A stretch of 64,000 nucleotides of DNA, from contig NC_067204.1 in assembly GCF_026262505.1 (NCBI RefSeq), positions 18,516,165-18,580,164 of the forward strand. The letters are read 5' to 3'. Within the stretch, counting starts at the first letter, position 1. Each line of letters opens with the position of its first letter. Of the stretch, positions 43,198 through 56,171 are shown piece by piece. Source of the stretch: Trichomonas vaginalis G3 (taxonomy: Eukaryota; Parabasalia; Trichomonadida; Trichomonadidae). The notes under the pieces were generated by a model. That model made no database searches. It was given only the letters and a program-made list of their open reading frames with translations, and was not told the origin of the DNA. Both the position numbers and the translations under genes were made by a program.

Positions 43198-43254
43198 TTT
43201 ATACTAAACATCTTCGGGGCTAGAGGGCGCAACGCGCCTGGAAGCCCCACTACC
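43198..43254 (-). repeat. E1 right terminal inverted repeat
   Basis: Reverse complement of 12,461-12,517 with one mismatch; followed by ten T and then the AATTT duplication at 43,265-43,269. Unlike the E0 terminus it has a single hairpin unit. Confidence 0.85.
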
Positions 43255-43264
43255 TTTTTTTTTT

Positions 43265-44062
43265 AATTTTGATTTCCTTTTTGAATTCCTCAGATCTTAA
43301 ATCTGTGGTCACTTGATCTACTGTTTGAGTAGTTGCTATGACGACATGTAAATGTCTTGTAGCGCCACTTACACCACTAACATCTACTGTGATGTATCCT
43401 TCCTTGCGTGTAATTTGGTCTTCTGTGAATTTCTTAATTTTATCATTATTACCATCAATATCTTGATCTCCAAGAGCAGCTTGGTCATTATCGGTGAAAA
43501 TGTAGTATACTTTTTGATGCTGCTGCAGATCTGTTTCTATCTTGAGCTTGTAACTGCCTGCCTCCTCGATTTCTGCTTGCTTGACCTTCATCGGTATTGA
43601 CAATTGAAGCACGCTGATTTTTGGATAAATTTTGATTTTCCTTTTTGAATTCATCAGATCTTAAATCTGTGGTCACTTGATTACTGTTTGAGTAGTTGCT
43701 ATGACGACATGTAAATGTCTTGTAGCGCCACTTACACCACTAACATCTACTGTGATGTATCCTCCTTGCGTGTAATTTGGTCTTCTGTGAATTTCTTAAT
43801 TTTATCATTATTACCATCAATATCTTTCTCAAGAGCAGCTTGGTCATTATCGGTGAAAATGTAGTATATTTTTGATGGTTGCTGCAGATCCTGTTTCTAT
43901 CTTGAGCTTGTAACTGCCTGCCTCTCGATTCTGCTTGCTTGACCTTCATCGGTATTGACAATTGATATATCAGTTACAACTGGTTTATTATTGCTTGTTT
44001 GTTCTAATTTATTTGAACCTTTCCATTAATTTAAATTGTACGAACGTCAATACATTCAGCAT
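43265..44062 (-). pseudogene. Surface repeat protein G2, 5' part (gene split by E1)
   Basis: Start region like G4 (MLNVL at 44,062), the short unique N-terminus and about two repeats, then the E1 terminus. Compared with G4 there are several small indels between 43,500 and 43,990, for example near 43,515, 43,531, 43,612, 43,828, 43,868 and 44,023, many in homopolymers; this stretch may also be poorly polished. Together with 9,413-12,449 it outlines one gene interrupted by the element. Confidence 0.8.
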
Positions 44063-45742
44063 TATCTAAATGATTTCAAAGCCTTATCAATTAATTCAAT
44101 TTTTTCTGAATTATTACATTCCATTTCGTATTTTATTTATTTATTTTAACTATATTGATATAATTTTCAATTGTTCTTTCACTTCAATCCAATATATAAA
44201 AAACCATTTAAAAGTGCACATTTAATACTTTTTGATCTAATTAAATTTCTTTTCAAACATTCATAATAAACATTTTCAAAAAAAATTCAATTGCTCATCA
44301 AAAACTTCAATCCAATATATATATAAACCATTTAAAAGTGCACATTCAATACTTTTTGATCTAATTAAATTTCTTTTCAAACATTCATAATAAACATTTT
44401 CAAAAAAAAATTCAATTGCTCATCAAAAACTTCCAAATTGAAACAATTTAATTAATTTTTTTTTACTAAATCCTCAATATTGCCCTAATTGTTTGATTAA
44501 ATTTCCAAATTTTACCGAATTAGATTTTACACTTTTCTGACTTTTTGTCAGGGAACGAAGCGACCCAAAAAATATCGGAAAAGTGTAATTCTCAGTAATA
44601 TGATTAATTTTTCCATTTAACACCGAACAGCATTTGAATCAAAAATAATCGCATGGCTGAGAATTAATTTTTGGAATTCAATATTAAAATTATTCTTCTC
44701 TTCGATCAATGATAATCTAGAAAATCATTTTCAGAAAACTTTCTGAATTCTTCTCCGTTGAAAAGTTTCACGTTATATTATGTATTCATATTTTCCTAAC
44801 TATCATATATTTATTTTCAACAAGAATTAATAATATATTGCAACTCAAAATTAAATTTTTTCTAAAGATTTTTGACGTTATGTATTTTAAAGAATTCTCA
44901 GCAAACATTTATATAAATGATTTTATTTTTGAAGTTTTTGAAGTAAATTACTCGAATGATTCAAATTGGGTATGAAGAATCAGTATTTAGGTTAAGGATC
45001 TCGTATGGAGAAAAATCTTCTCCAACTCTAAACTTCAGTTTGGAGACACTTTACAAATTGTAAACTTCAAATTGGCAAAATATAATTATAATATCAGTCA
45101 TGTTCCTAAATTTAACAAGCTTGTGCTCAAACTTGATATGTAGGAAGTACTTAACATTTAATTAAGAATTGGCAAATTATATCAAGGAATATTTTTGTAA
45201 TTTCATGAATAATATAAATGAAAGTAATCAACATAGAAATGCGAAAGCAAACTCCCTTAGGCTAAACTGATTTTATTGGGAATCAATGAAAAATATTTTA
45301 GATTTAATTTTATCGATGATCTAAGAGAGATATTAATAGATTAGATGAAAACTATAGTAGTTTTATTTGTATTATCAAATAAAGATTATTTTAAATTGAA
45401 TATGCATAAAAAATCTGTGATATGATATTTGTGGTAGTGACTAATATCTATAGTTGAAATATAATATAAACTCGCCATAAATGCTGATTAGCATTCAAGA
45501 AATTTAATTTTAAAACCGTCTATAATTCTATTTGCCTGATCTATAGATTATAACGGTGGACTGCATTATTAGGTTTGCTTAAGACAAAGTATTTTAATAA
45601 CTTGTTTTAAGATATGAGAAACAGACACAACTAATTAAAACATTTTCTGTCAGGTGATACAATAATCAATTGATAATATTATGCTTTTAGTTATAGAAGA
45701 AAAATGCTTTTACAAAAAATATAAATATAAAGATCAATGAAG
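44063..45742. other. Spacer between G2 start and G3 end
   Basis: AT-rich, no gene or RNA seen. It holds an Inr-like TCATT (minus strand, 44,069-44,073) just upstream of the G2 start, two direct copies of a 123-bp sequence (44,182-44,427), the 62-bp foldback (44,531-44,592) and the 1.1-kb unit common to all family spacers. Confidence 0.75.
44182..44427. repeat. Two direct copies of a ~123-bp spacer sequence
   Basis: Each copy begins CTTCAATCCAATATAT and contains AAAAGTGCACATT and TTTTTGATCTAATTAAATTT. The same pair lies at 56,292-56,539 and 63,661-63,908, always 120-360 bp upstream of a G-family start, so it could carry upstream promoter elements. Confidence 0.8.
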
Positions 45743-48700
45743 TTAAACATATACACCAGAACCAGAATCTTCTTTCATATCAGAAGAAGATCTATCATTT
45801 GATGGTTTCTTACAGAAAATGAAATAGACAATAAGTACAATAATAACAATGCCAAGAAGAACGGCAAATACAATTCCTACAATTTGGCCGCCAGATAATC
45901 CTCCCTTAGAAGGAGATGATGTTGGATTTGGTTGTTCTCCTGAAACATATTTTGTCTTCTCAAGTTTAATCTCTTTAGAGAAGACATTTGAAGGTGGTTG
46001 TTCATCGGATTGAGCAGTTCTGATCCGAAGCTTAGCTTCTTCTGAATCTCTAATTTCATCGATTTTAGGAGCTGGTATGGTAAGTTGATATGTTTTGCCA
46101 TCATCAGCTAGGAGCTTCTTAGAAGATGTACTCGAACCGCTAGAAATTTCTTTAACATTCTTTTCAGGAAGTGGAATATAACTTTGATCTTCATAGAATT
46201 TATATTCGAATTTTCCTGTCCTTTCCTCAAAATGCTTGAATTGAATAATAACAATGATTGGCTCTTCTGCTTTATATGCTTCTTTAACTTCAGAATTATC
46301 TGGTGATTCTGTTATGTATGGCGACTGTTTAACATCAATCTTTAATGCTTTTTCTGCTTTTTGTCCAGCAGGATCTTTAATAGATAATTTGACTGTGATT
46401 TGTTGGTTATTAGGGATTTCGGATGGAGCTTTGATTGTAAATTGATAAAATCCATCATCATTCTTAGTTAACAAAGCAGGTTCTGGTGTTTGAGAGTTAA
46501 TTTGATACATCGGAGAAGCCTTTGAGGCATCATCTTCTACTACATCAGCTTTAAATGAAAGATTGATTAATTGATCAGCTGAATATTTAACATTTTTATC
46601 AGAATTCATATCTTTAAAATCTGAAATGGTTGGAGGGGCACAAATTATAATATTATCAATTTTTTGTTCAGAAACAATTGAATGATCAAAAATTAAAGCA
46701 ACAAATATCGGATCATAGTTGGAAGCTTTGATTGTATCGGGAATTTGCATTGAATATTTATTTTCAGTAAATTGAACATGTAAATTGTATCCAGAAACAG
46801 AATCTGGTTTGGAAGTCTGCCTAGCAGCAAGAATCGAATATCCTTGATTTGAACTTGGAAAATCGATTGTGATTGGCAAGACAATTGTATCAGAAATTTT
46901 ATAATAAACTTTTCCAGGAGTTTGAATTAAATTAATAGTTGGATTGTCATGTTTGCCAAATATGATTTTAATGAATTCCTCAGATCTTAAATCTGTGGTC
47001 ACTTGATCTACTGTTTGAGTAGTTGCTATGACGACATGTAAATGTCTTGTAGCGCCACTTACACCACTAACATCTACTGTGATGTATCCTTCCTTGCGTG
47101 TAATTTGGTCTTCTGTGAATTTCTTAATTTTATCATTATTACCATCAATATCTTGATCTCCAAGAGCAGCTTGGTCATTATCGGTGAAAATGTAGTATAC
47201 TTTTTTGATGGCTGCTGCAGATCCTGTTTCTATCTTGAGCTTGTAACTGCCTGCCTCCTCGATTCTGCTTGCTTGACCTTCATCGGTATTGACAATTGAA
47301 GCACCGCTGATTTTTGGATAAATTTTGATTTCCTTTTTGAATTCATCAGATCTTAAATCTGTGGTCACTTGATCTACTGTTTGAGTAGTTGCTATGACGA
47401 CATGTAAATGTCTTGTAGCGCCACTTACACCACTAACATCTACTGTGATGTATCCTTCCTTGCGTGTAATTTGGTCTTCTGTGAATTTCTTAATTTTATC
47501 ATTATTACCATCAATATCTTGATCTCCAAGAGCAGCTTGGTCATTATCGGTGAAAATGTAGTATACTTTTTTGATGGCTGCTGCAGATCCTGTTTCTATC
47601 TTGAGCTTGTAACTGCCTGCCTCCTCGATTCTGCTTGCTTGACCTTCATCGGTATTGACAATTGAAGCACCGCTGATTTTTGGATAAATTTTGATTTCCT
47701 TTTTGAATTCATCAGATCTTAAATCTGTGGTCACTTGATCTACTGTTTGAGTAGTTGCTATGACGACATGTAAATGTCTTGTAGCGCCACTTACACCACT
47801 AACATCTACTGTGATGTATCCTTCCTTGCGTGTAATTTGGTCTTCTGTGAATTTCTTAATTTTATCATTATTACCATCAATATCTTGATCTCCAAGAGCA
47901 GCTTGGTCATTATCGGTGAAAATGTAGTATACTTTTTGATGGCTGCTGCAGATCCTGTTTCTATCTTGAGCTTGTAACTGCCTGCCTCCTCGATTCTGCT
48001 TGCTTGACCTTCATCGGTATTGACAATTGAAGCACCGCTGATTTTTGGATAAATTTTGATTTCCTTTTTGAATTCATCAGATCTTAAATCTGTGGTCACT
48101 TGATCTACTGTTTGAGTAGTTGCTATGACGACATGTAAATGTCTTGTAGCGCCACTTACACCACTAACATCTACTGTGATGTATCCTTCCTTGCGTGTAA
48201 TTTGGTCTTCTGTGAATTTCTTAATTTTATCATTATTACCATCAATATCTTGATCTCCAAGAGCAGCTTGGTCATTATCGGTGAAAATGTAGTATACTTT
48301 TTTGATGGCTGCTGCAGATCCTGTTTCTATCTTGAGCTTGTAACTGCCTGCCTCCTCGATTCTGCTTGCTTGACCTTCATCGGTATTGACAATTGAAGCA
48401 CCGCTGATTTTTGGATAAATTTTGATTTCCTTTTTGAATTCATCAGATCTTAAATCTGTGGTCACTTGATCTACTGTTTGAGTAGTTGCTATGACGACAT
48501 GTAAATGTCTTGTAGCGCCACTTACACCACTAACATCTACTGTGATGTATCCTTCCTTGCGTGTAATTTGGTCTTCTGTGAATTTCTTAATTTTATCATT
48601 ATTACCATCAATATCTTGATCTCCAAGAGCAGCTTGGTCATTATCGGTGAAAATGTAGTATACTTTTTTGATGGCTGCTGCAGATCCTGTTTCTATCTTG

Positions 48701-51700
48701 AGCTTGTAACTGCCTGCCTCCTCGATTCTGCTTGCTTGACCTTCATCGGTATTGACAATTGAAGCACCGCTGATTTTTGGATAAATTTTGATTTCCTTTT
48801 TGAATTCTCAGATCTTAAATCTGTGGTCACTTGATCTACTGTTTGAGTAGTTGCTATGACGACATGTAAATGTCTTGTAGCGCCACTTACACCACTAACA
48901 TCTACTGTGATGTATCCTTCCTTGCGTGTAATTTGGTCTTCTGTGAATTTCTTAATTTTATCATTATTACCATCAATATCTTGATCTCCAAGAGCAGCTT
49001 GGTCATTATCGGTGAAAATGTAGTATACTTTTTTGATGGCTGCTGCAGATCCTGTTTCTATCTTGAGCTTGTAACTGCCTGCCTCCTCGATTCTGCTTGC
49101 TTGACCTTCATCGGTATTGACAATTGAAGCACCGCTGATTTTTGGATAAATTTTGATTTCCTTTTTGAATTCATCAGATCTTAAATCTGTGGTCACTTGA
49201 TCTACTGTTTGAGTAGTTGCTATGACGACATGTAAATGTCTTGTAGCGCCACTTACACCACTAACATCTACTGTGATGTATCCTTCCTTGCGTGTAATTT
49301 GGTCTTCTGTGAATTTCTTAATTTTATCATTATTACCATCAATATCTTGATCTCCAAGAGCAGCTTGGTCATTATCGGTGAAAATGTAGTATACTTTTTT
49401 GATGGCTGCTGCAGATCCTGTTTCTATCTTGAGCTTGTAACTGCCTGCCTCCTCGATTCTGCTTGCTTGACCTTCATCGGTATTGACAATTGAAGCACCG
49501 CTGATTTTTGGATAAATTTTGATTTCCTTTTTGAATTCATCAGATCTTAAATCTGTGGTCACTTGATCTACTGTTTGAGTAGTTGCTATGACGACATGTA
49601 AATGTCTTGTAGCGCCACTTACACCACTAACATCTACTGTGATGTATCCTTCCTTGCGTGTAATTTGGTCTTCTGTGAATTTCTTAATTTTATCATTATT
49701 ACCATCAATATCTTGATCTCCAAGAGCAGCTTGGTCATTATCGGTGAAAATGTAGTATACTTTTTTGATGGCTGCTGCAGATCCTGTTTCTATCTTGAGC
49801 TTGTAACTGCCTGCCTCCTCGATTCTGCTTGCTTGACCTTCATCGGTATTGACAATTGAAGCACCGCTGATTTTTGGATAAATTTTGATTTCCTTTTTGA
49901 ATTCATCAGATCTTAAATCTGTGGTCACTTGATCTACTGTTTGAGTAGTTGCTATGACGACATGTAAATGTCTTGTAGCGCCACTTACACCACTAACATC
50001 TACTGTGATGTATCCTTCCTTGCGTGTAATTTGGTCTTCTGTGAATTTCTTAATTTTATCATTATTACCATCAATATCTTGATCTCCAAGAGCAGCTTGG
50101 TCATTATCGGTGAAAATGTAGTATACTTTTTTGATGGCTGCTGCAGATCCTGTTTCTATCTTGAGCTTGTAACTGCCTGCCTCCTCGATTCTGCTTGCTT
50201 GACCTTCATCGGTATTGACAATTGAAGCACCGCTGATTTTTGGATAAATTTTGATTTCCTTTTTGAATTCATCAGATCTTAAATCTGTGGTCACTTGATC
50301 TACTGTTTGAGTAGTTGCTATGACGACATGTAAATGTCTTGTAGCGCCACTTACACCACTAACATCTACTGTGATGTATCCTTCCTTGCGTGTAATTTGG
50401 TCTTCTGTGAATTTCTTAATTTTATCATTATTACCATCAATATCTTGATCTCCAAGAGCAGCTTGGTATTATCGGTGAAAATGTAGTATACTTTTTTGAT
50501 GGCTGCTGCAGATCCTGTTTCTATCTTGAGCTTGTAACTGCCTGCCTCCTCGATTCTGCTTGCTTGACCTTCATCGGTATTGACAATTGAAGCACCGCTG
50601 ATTTTTGGATAAATTTTGATTTCCTTTTTGAATTCTCAGATCTTAAATCTGTGGTCACTTGATCTACTGTTTGAGTAGTTGCTATGACGACATGTAAATG
50701 TCTTGTAGCGCCACTTACACCACTAACATCTACTGTGATGTATCCTTCCTTGCGTGTAATTTGGTCTTCTGTGAATTTCTTAATTTTATCATTATTACCA
50801 TCAATATCTTGATCTCCAAGAGCAGCTTGGTCATTATCGGTGAAAATGTAGTATACTTTTTTGATGGCTGCTGCAGATCCTGTTTCTATCTTGAGCTTGT
50901 AACTGCCTGCCTCCTCGATTCTGCTTGCTTGACCTTCATCGGTATTGACAATTGAAGCACCGCTGATTTTTGGATAAATTTTGATTTCCTTTTTGAATTC
51001 ATCAGATCTTAAATCTGTGGTCACTTGATCTACTGTTTGAGTAGTTGCTATGACGACATGTAAATGTCTTGTAGCGCCACTTACACCACTAACATCTACT
51101 GTGATGTATCCTTCCTTGCGTGTAATTTGGTCTTCTGTGAATTTCTTAATTTTATCATTATTACCATCAATATCTTGATCTCCAAGAGCAGCTTGGTCAT
51201 TATCGGTGAAAATGTAGTATACTTTTTTGATGGCTGCTGCAGATCCTGTTTCTATCTTGAGCTTGTAACTGCCTGCCTCCTCGATTCTGCTTGCTTGACC
51301 TTCATCGGTATTGACAATTGAAGCACCGCTGATTTTTGGATAAATTTTGATTTCCTTTTTGAATTCATCAGATCTTAAATCTGTGGTCACTTGATCTACT
51401 GTTTGAGTAGTTGCTATGACGACATGTAAATGTCTTGTAGCGCCACTTACACCACTAACATCTACTGTGATGTATCCTTCCTTGCGTGTAATTTGGTCTT
51501 CTGTGAATTTCTTAATTTTATCATTATTACCATCAATATCTTGATCTCCAAGAGCAGCTTGGTCATTATCGGTGAAAATGTAGTATACTTTTTTGATGGC
51601 TGCTGCAGATCCTGTTTCTATCTTGAGCTTGTAACTGCCTGCCTCCTCGATTCTGCTTGCTTGACCTTCATCGGTATTGACAATTGAAGCACCGCTGATT

Positions 51701-54700
51701 TTTGGATAAATTTTGATTTCCTTTTTGAATTCATCAGATCTTAAATCTGTGGTCACTTGATCTACTGTTTGAGTAGTTGCTATGACGACATGTAAATGTC
51801 TTGTAGCGCCACTTACACCACTAACATCTACTGTGATGTATCCTTCCTTGCGTGTAATTTGGTCTTCTGTGAATTTCTTAATTTTATCATTATTACCATC
51901 AATATCTTGATCTCCAAGAGCAGCTTGGTCATTATCGGTGAAAATGTAGTATACTTTTTTGATGGCTGCTGCAGATCCTGTTTCTATCTTGAGCTTGTAA
52001 CTGCCTGCCTCCTCGATTCTGCTTGCTTGACCTTCATCGGTATTGACAATTGAAGCACCGCTGATTTTTGGATAAATTTTGATTTCCTTTTTGAATTCTC
52101 AGATCTTAAATCTGTGGTCACTTGATCTACTGTTTGAGTAGTTGCTATGACGACATGTAAATGTCTTGTAGCGCCACTTACACCACTAACATCTACTGTG
52201 ATGTATCCTTCCTTGCGTGTAATTTGGTCTTCTGTGAATTTCTTAATTTTATCATTATTACCATCAATATCTTGATCTCCAAGAGCAGCTTGGTCATTAT
52301 CGGTGAAAATGTAGTATACTTTTTTGATGGCTGCTGCAGATCCTGTTTCTATCTTGAGCTTGTAACTGCCTGCCTCCTCGATTCTGCTTGCTTGACCTTC
52401 ATCGGTATTGACAATTGAAGCACCGCTGATTTTTGGATAAATTTTGATTTCCTTTTTGAATTCATCAGATCTTAAATCTGTGGTCACTTGATCTACTGTT
52501 TGAGTAGTTGCTATGACGACATGTAAATGTCTTGTAGCGCCACTTACACCACTAACATCTACTGTGATGTATCCTTCCTTGCGTGTAATTTGGTCTTCTG
52601 TGAATTTCTTAATTTTATCATTATTACCATCAATATCTTGATCTCCAAGAGCAGCTTGGTCATTATCGGTGAAAATGTAGTATACTTTTTTGATGGCTGC
52701 TGCAGATCCTGTTTCTATCTTGAGCTTGTAACTGCCTGCCTCCTCGATTCTGCTTGCTTGACCTTCATCGGTATTGACAATTGAAGCACCGCTGATTTTT
52801 GGATAAATTTTGATTTCCTTTTTGAATTCATCAGATCTTAAATCTGTGGTCACTTGATCTACTGTTTGAGTAGTTGCTATGACGACATGTAAATGTCTTG
52901 TAGCGCCACTTACACCACTAACATCTACTGTGATGTATCCTTCCTTGCGTGTAATTTGGTCTTCTGTGAATTTCTTAATTTTATCATTATTACCATCAAT
53001 ATCTTGATCTCCAAGAGCAGCTTGGTCATTATCGGTGAAAATGTAGTATACTTTTTTGATGGCTGCTGCAGATCCTGTTCTATCTTGAGCTTGTAACTGC
53101 CTGCCTCCTCGATTCTGCTTGCTTGACCTTCATCGGTATTGACAATTGAAGCACCGCTGATTTTTGGATAAATTTTGATTTCCTTTTTGAATTCATCAGA
53201 TCTTAAATCTGTGGTCACTTGATCTACTGTTTGAGTAGTTGCTATGACGACATGTAAATGTCTTGTAGCGCCACTTACACCACTAACATCTACTGTGATG
53301 TATCCTTCCTTGCGTGTAATTTGGTCTTCTGTGAATTTCTTAATTTTATCATTATTACCATCAATATCTTGATCTCCAAGAGCAGCTTGGTCATTATCGG
53401 TGAAAATGTAGTATACTTTTTTGATGGCTGCTGCAGATCCTGTTTCTATCTTGAGCTTGTAACTGCCTGCCTCCTCGATTCTGCTTGCTTGACCTTCATC
53501 GGTATTGACAATTGAAGCACCGCTGATTTTTGGATAAATTTTGATTTCCTTTTTGAATTCCTCAGATCTTAAATCTGTGGTCACTTGATCTACTGTTTGA
53601 GTAGTTGCTATGACGACATGTAAATGTCTTGTAGCGCCACTTACACCACTAACATCTACTGTGATGTATCCTTCCTTGCGTGTAATTTGGTCTTCTGTGA
53701 ATTTCTTAATTTTATCATTATTACCATCAATATCTTGATCTCCAAGAGCAGCTTGGTCATTATCGGTGAAAATGTAGTATACTTTTTTGATGGCTGCTGC
53801 AGATCCTGTTTCTATCTTGAGCTTGTAACTGCCTGCCTCCTCGATTCTGCTTGCTTGACCTTCATCGGTATTGACAATTGAAGCACCGCTGATTTTTGGA
53901 TAAATTTTGATTTCCTTTTTGAATTCATCAGATCTTAAATCTGTGGTCACTTGATCTACTGTTTGAGTAGTTGCTATGACGACATGTAAATGTCTTGTAG
54001 CGCCACTTACACCACTAACATCTACTGTGATGTATCCTTCCTTGCGTGTAATTTGGTCTTCTGTGAATTTCTTAATTTTATCATTATTACCATCAATATC
54101 TTGATCTCCAAGAGCAGCTTGGTTATTATCGGTGAAAATGTAGTATACTTTTTTGATGGCTGCTGCAGATCCTGTTTCTATCTTGAGCTTGTAACTGCCT
54201 GCCTCCTCGATTCTGCTTGCTTGACCTTCATCGGTATTGACAATTGAAGCACCGCTGATTTTTGGATAAATTTTGATTTCCTTTTTGAATTCATCAGATC
54301 TTAAATCTGTGGTCACTTGATCTACTGTTTGAGTAGTTGCTATGACGACATGTAAATGTCTTGTAGCGCCACTTACACCACTAACATCTACTGTGATGTA
54401 TCCTTCCTTGCGTGTAATTTGGTCTTCTGTGAATTTCTTAATTTTATCATTATTACCATCAATATCTTGATCTCCAAGAGCAGCTTGGTCATTATCGGTG
54501 AAAATGTAGTATACTTTTTTGATGGCTGCTGCAGATCCTGTTTCTATCTTGAGCTTGTAACTGCCTGCCTCCTCGATTCTGCTTGCTTGACCTTCATCGG
54601 TATTGACAATTGAAGCACCGCTGATTTTTGGATAAATTTTGATTTCCTTTTTGAATTCATCAGATCTTAAATCTGTGGTCACTTGATCTACTGTTTGAGT

Positions 54701-56171
54701 AGTTGCTATGACGACATGTAAATGTCTTGTAGCGCCACTTACACCACTAACATCTACTGTGATGTATCCTTCCTTGCGTGTAATTTGGTCTTCTGTGAAT
54801 TTCTTAATTTTATCATTATTACCATCAATATCTTGATCTCCAAGAGCAGCTTGGTTTATCGGTGAAAATGTAGTATACTTTTTTGATGGCTGCTGCAGAT
54901 CCTGTTTCTATCTTGAGCTTGTAACTGCCTGCCTCCTCGATTCTGCTTGCTTGACCTTCATCGGTATTGACAATTGAAGCACCGCTGATTTTTGGATAAA
55001 TTTTGATTTCCTTTTTGAATTCCTCAGATCTTAAATCTGTGGTCACTTGATCTACTGTTTGAGTAGTTGCTATGACGACATGTAAATGTCTTGTAGCGCC
55101 ACTTACACCACTAACATCTACTGTGATGTATCCTTCCTTGCGTGTAATTTGGTCTTCTGTGAATTTCTTAATTTTATCATTATTACCATCAATATCTTGA
55201 TCTCCAAGAGCAGCTTGGTTATTATCGGTGAAAATGTAGTATACTTTTTTGATGGCTGCTGCAGATCCTGTTTCTATCTTGAGCTTGTAACTGCCTGCCT
55301 CCTCGATTCTGCTTGCTTGACCTTCATCGGTATTGACAATTGAAGCACCGCTGATTTTTGGATAAATTTTGATTTCCTTTTTGAATTCATCAGATCTTAA
55401 ATCTGTGGTCACTTGATCTACTGTTTGAGTAGTTGCTATGACGACATGTAAATGTCTTGTAGCGCCACTTACACCACTAACATCTACTGTGATGTATCCT
55501 TCCTTGCGTGTAATTTGGTCTTCTGTGAATTTCTTAATTTTATCATTATTACCATCAATATCTTGATCTCCAAGAGCAGCTTGGTCATTATCGGTGAAAA
55601 TGTAGTATACTTTTTTGATGGCTGCTGCAGATCCTGTTTCTATCTTGAGCTTGTAACTGCCTGCCTCCTCGATTCTGCTTGCTTGACCTTCATCGGTATT
55701 GACAATTGAAGCACCGCTGATTTTTGGATAAATTTTGATTTCCTTTTTGAATTCATCAGATCTTAAATCTGTGGTCACTTGATCTACTGTTTGAGTAGTT
55801 GCTATGACGACATGTAAATGTCTTGTAGCGCCACTTACACCACTAACATCTACTGTGATGTATCCTTCCTTGCGTGTAATTTGGTCTTCTGTGAATTTCT
55901 TAATTTTATCATTATTACCATCAATATCTTGATCTCCAAGAGCAGCTTGGTTATTATCGGTGAAAATGTAGTATACTTTTTTGATGGCTGCTGCAGATCC
56001 TGTTTCTATCTTGAGCTTGTAACTGCCTGCCTCCTCGATTCTGCTTGCTTGACCTTCATCGGTATTGACAATTGATATATCAGTTACAACTGGTTTATTA
56101 TTGCTTGTTTGTTCTAATTTATTTGAACCTTCTATTAATTTAAATTGTACGAACGTCAATACATTCAGCAT
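45743..56171 (-). CDS. Surface repeat protein G3, 25 repeats (frame interrupted as assembled)
   Basis: Same architecture as G4: unique N-terminus (MLNVLTFVQFKLIEG), a long array of 122-residue repeats, non-repeat extracellular region, Pro/Ser linker, membrane segment and short tail. It has 25 repeats (46,972-56,075) against 12 in G4; whole, it would be about 3,470 residues. The frame is interrupted about seven times: near 47,935 and 53,077 (T homopolymers), 48,806, 50,635 and 52,098 (one base missing at a GAT/GAG variant codon) and 50,467 and 54,854 (one or two bases missing at an Asp/Asn variant codon). Since every break is at a homopolymer or a site where repeats differ, consensus error is likely and the native gene may be whole. 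Confidence 0.8.
46972..56075 (-). repeat. 25 tandem 366-bp coding repeats in G3
   Basis: Near-identical head-to-tail units. Variation is almost confined to two codons: Asp/Asn in FTDN(D/N)QAALG and Asp/Glu in DLRS(D/E)EF. The first three units from the N-terminus have the order Asn, Asp, Asn, the same as in G4. Confidence 0.95.

Larger units (their letters stand above)
12450..43264. mobile_element. Polinton/Maverick E1 inserted in surface gene G2 (assembled interior is chimeric)
   Basis: Bounded by 57-bp inverted terminal repeats with one mismatch, outer A/T runs and an AATTT target duplication. The left arm holds methyltransferase, fibre, integrase and polymerase genes; the right arm holds helicase, candidate capsid genes and the large coiled-coil protein. 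Integrase plus protein-primed polymerase plus capsid-type genes is the Polinton signature. The assembled 30.8 kb exceeds the usual 15-20 kb because 19,342-34,855 is a noisy copy of an element-host-element stretch. The two clean arms total about 15.3 kb, so a true size near 18-20 kb is likely. It looks young (termini intact, sister copy nearly identical) with roughly ten or more breaks over the clean arms, some perhaps assembly errors. Confidence 0.8.
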
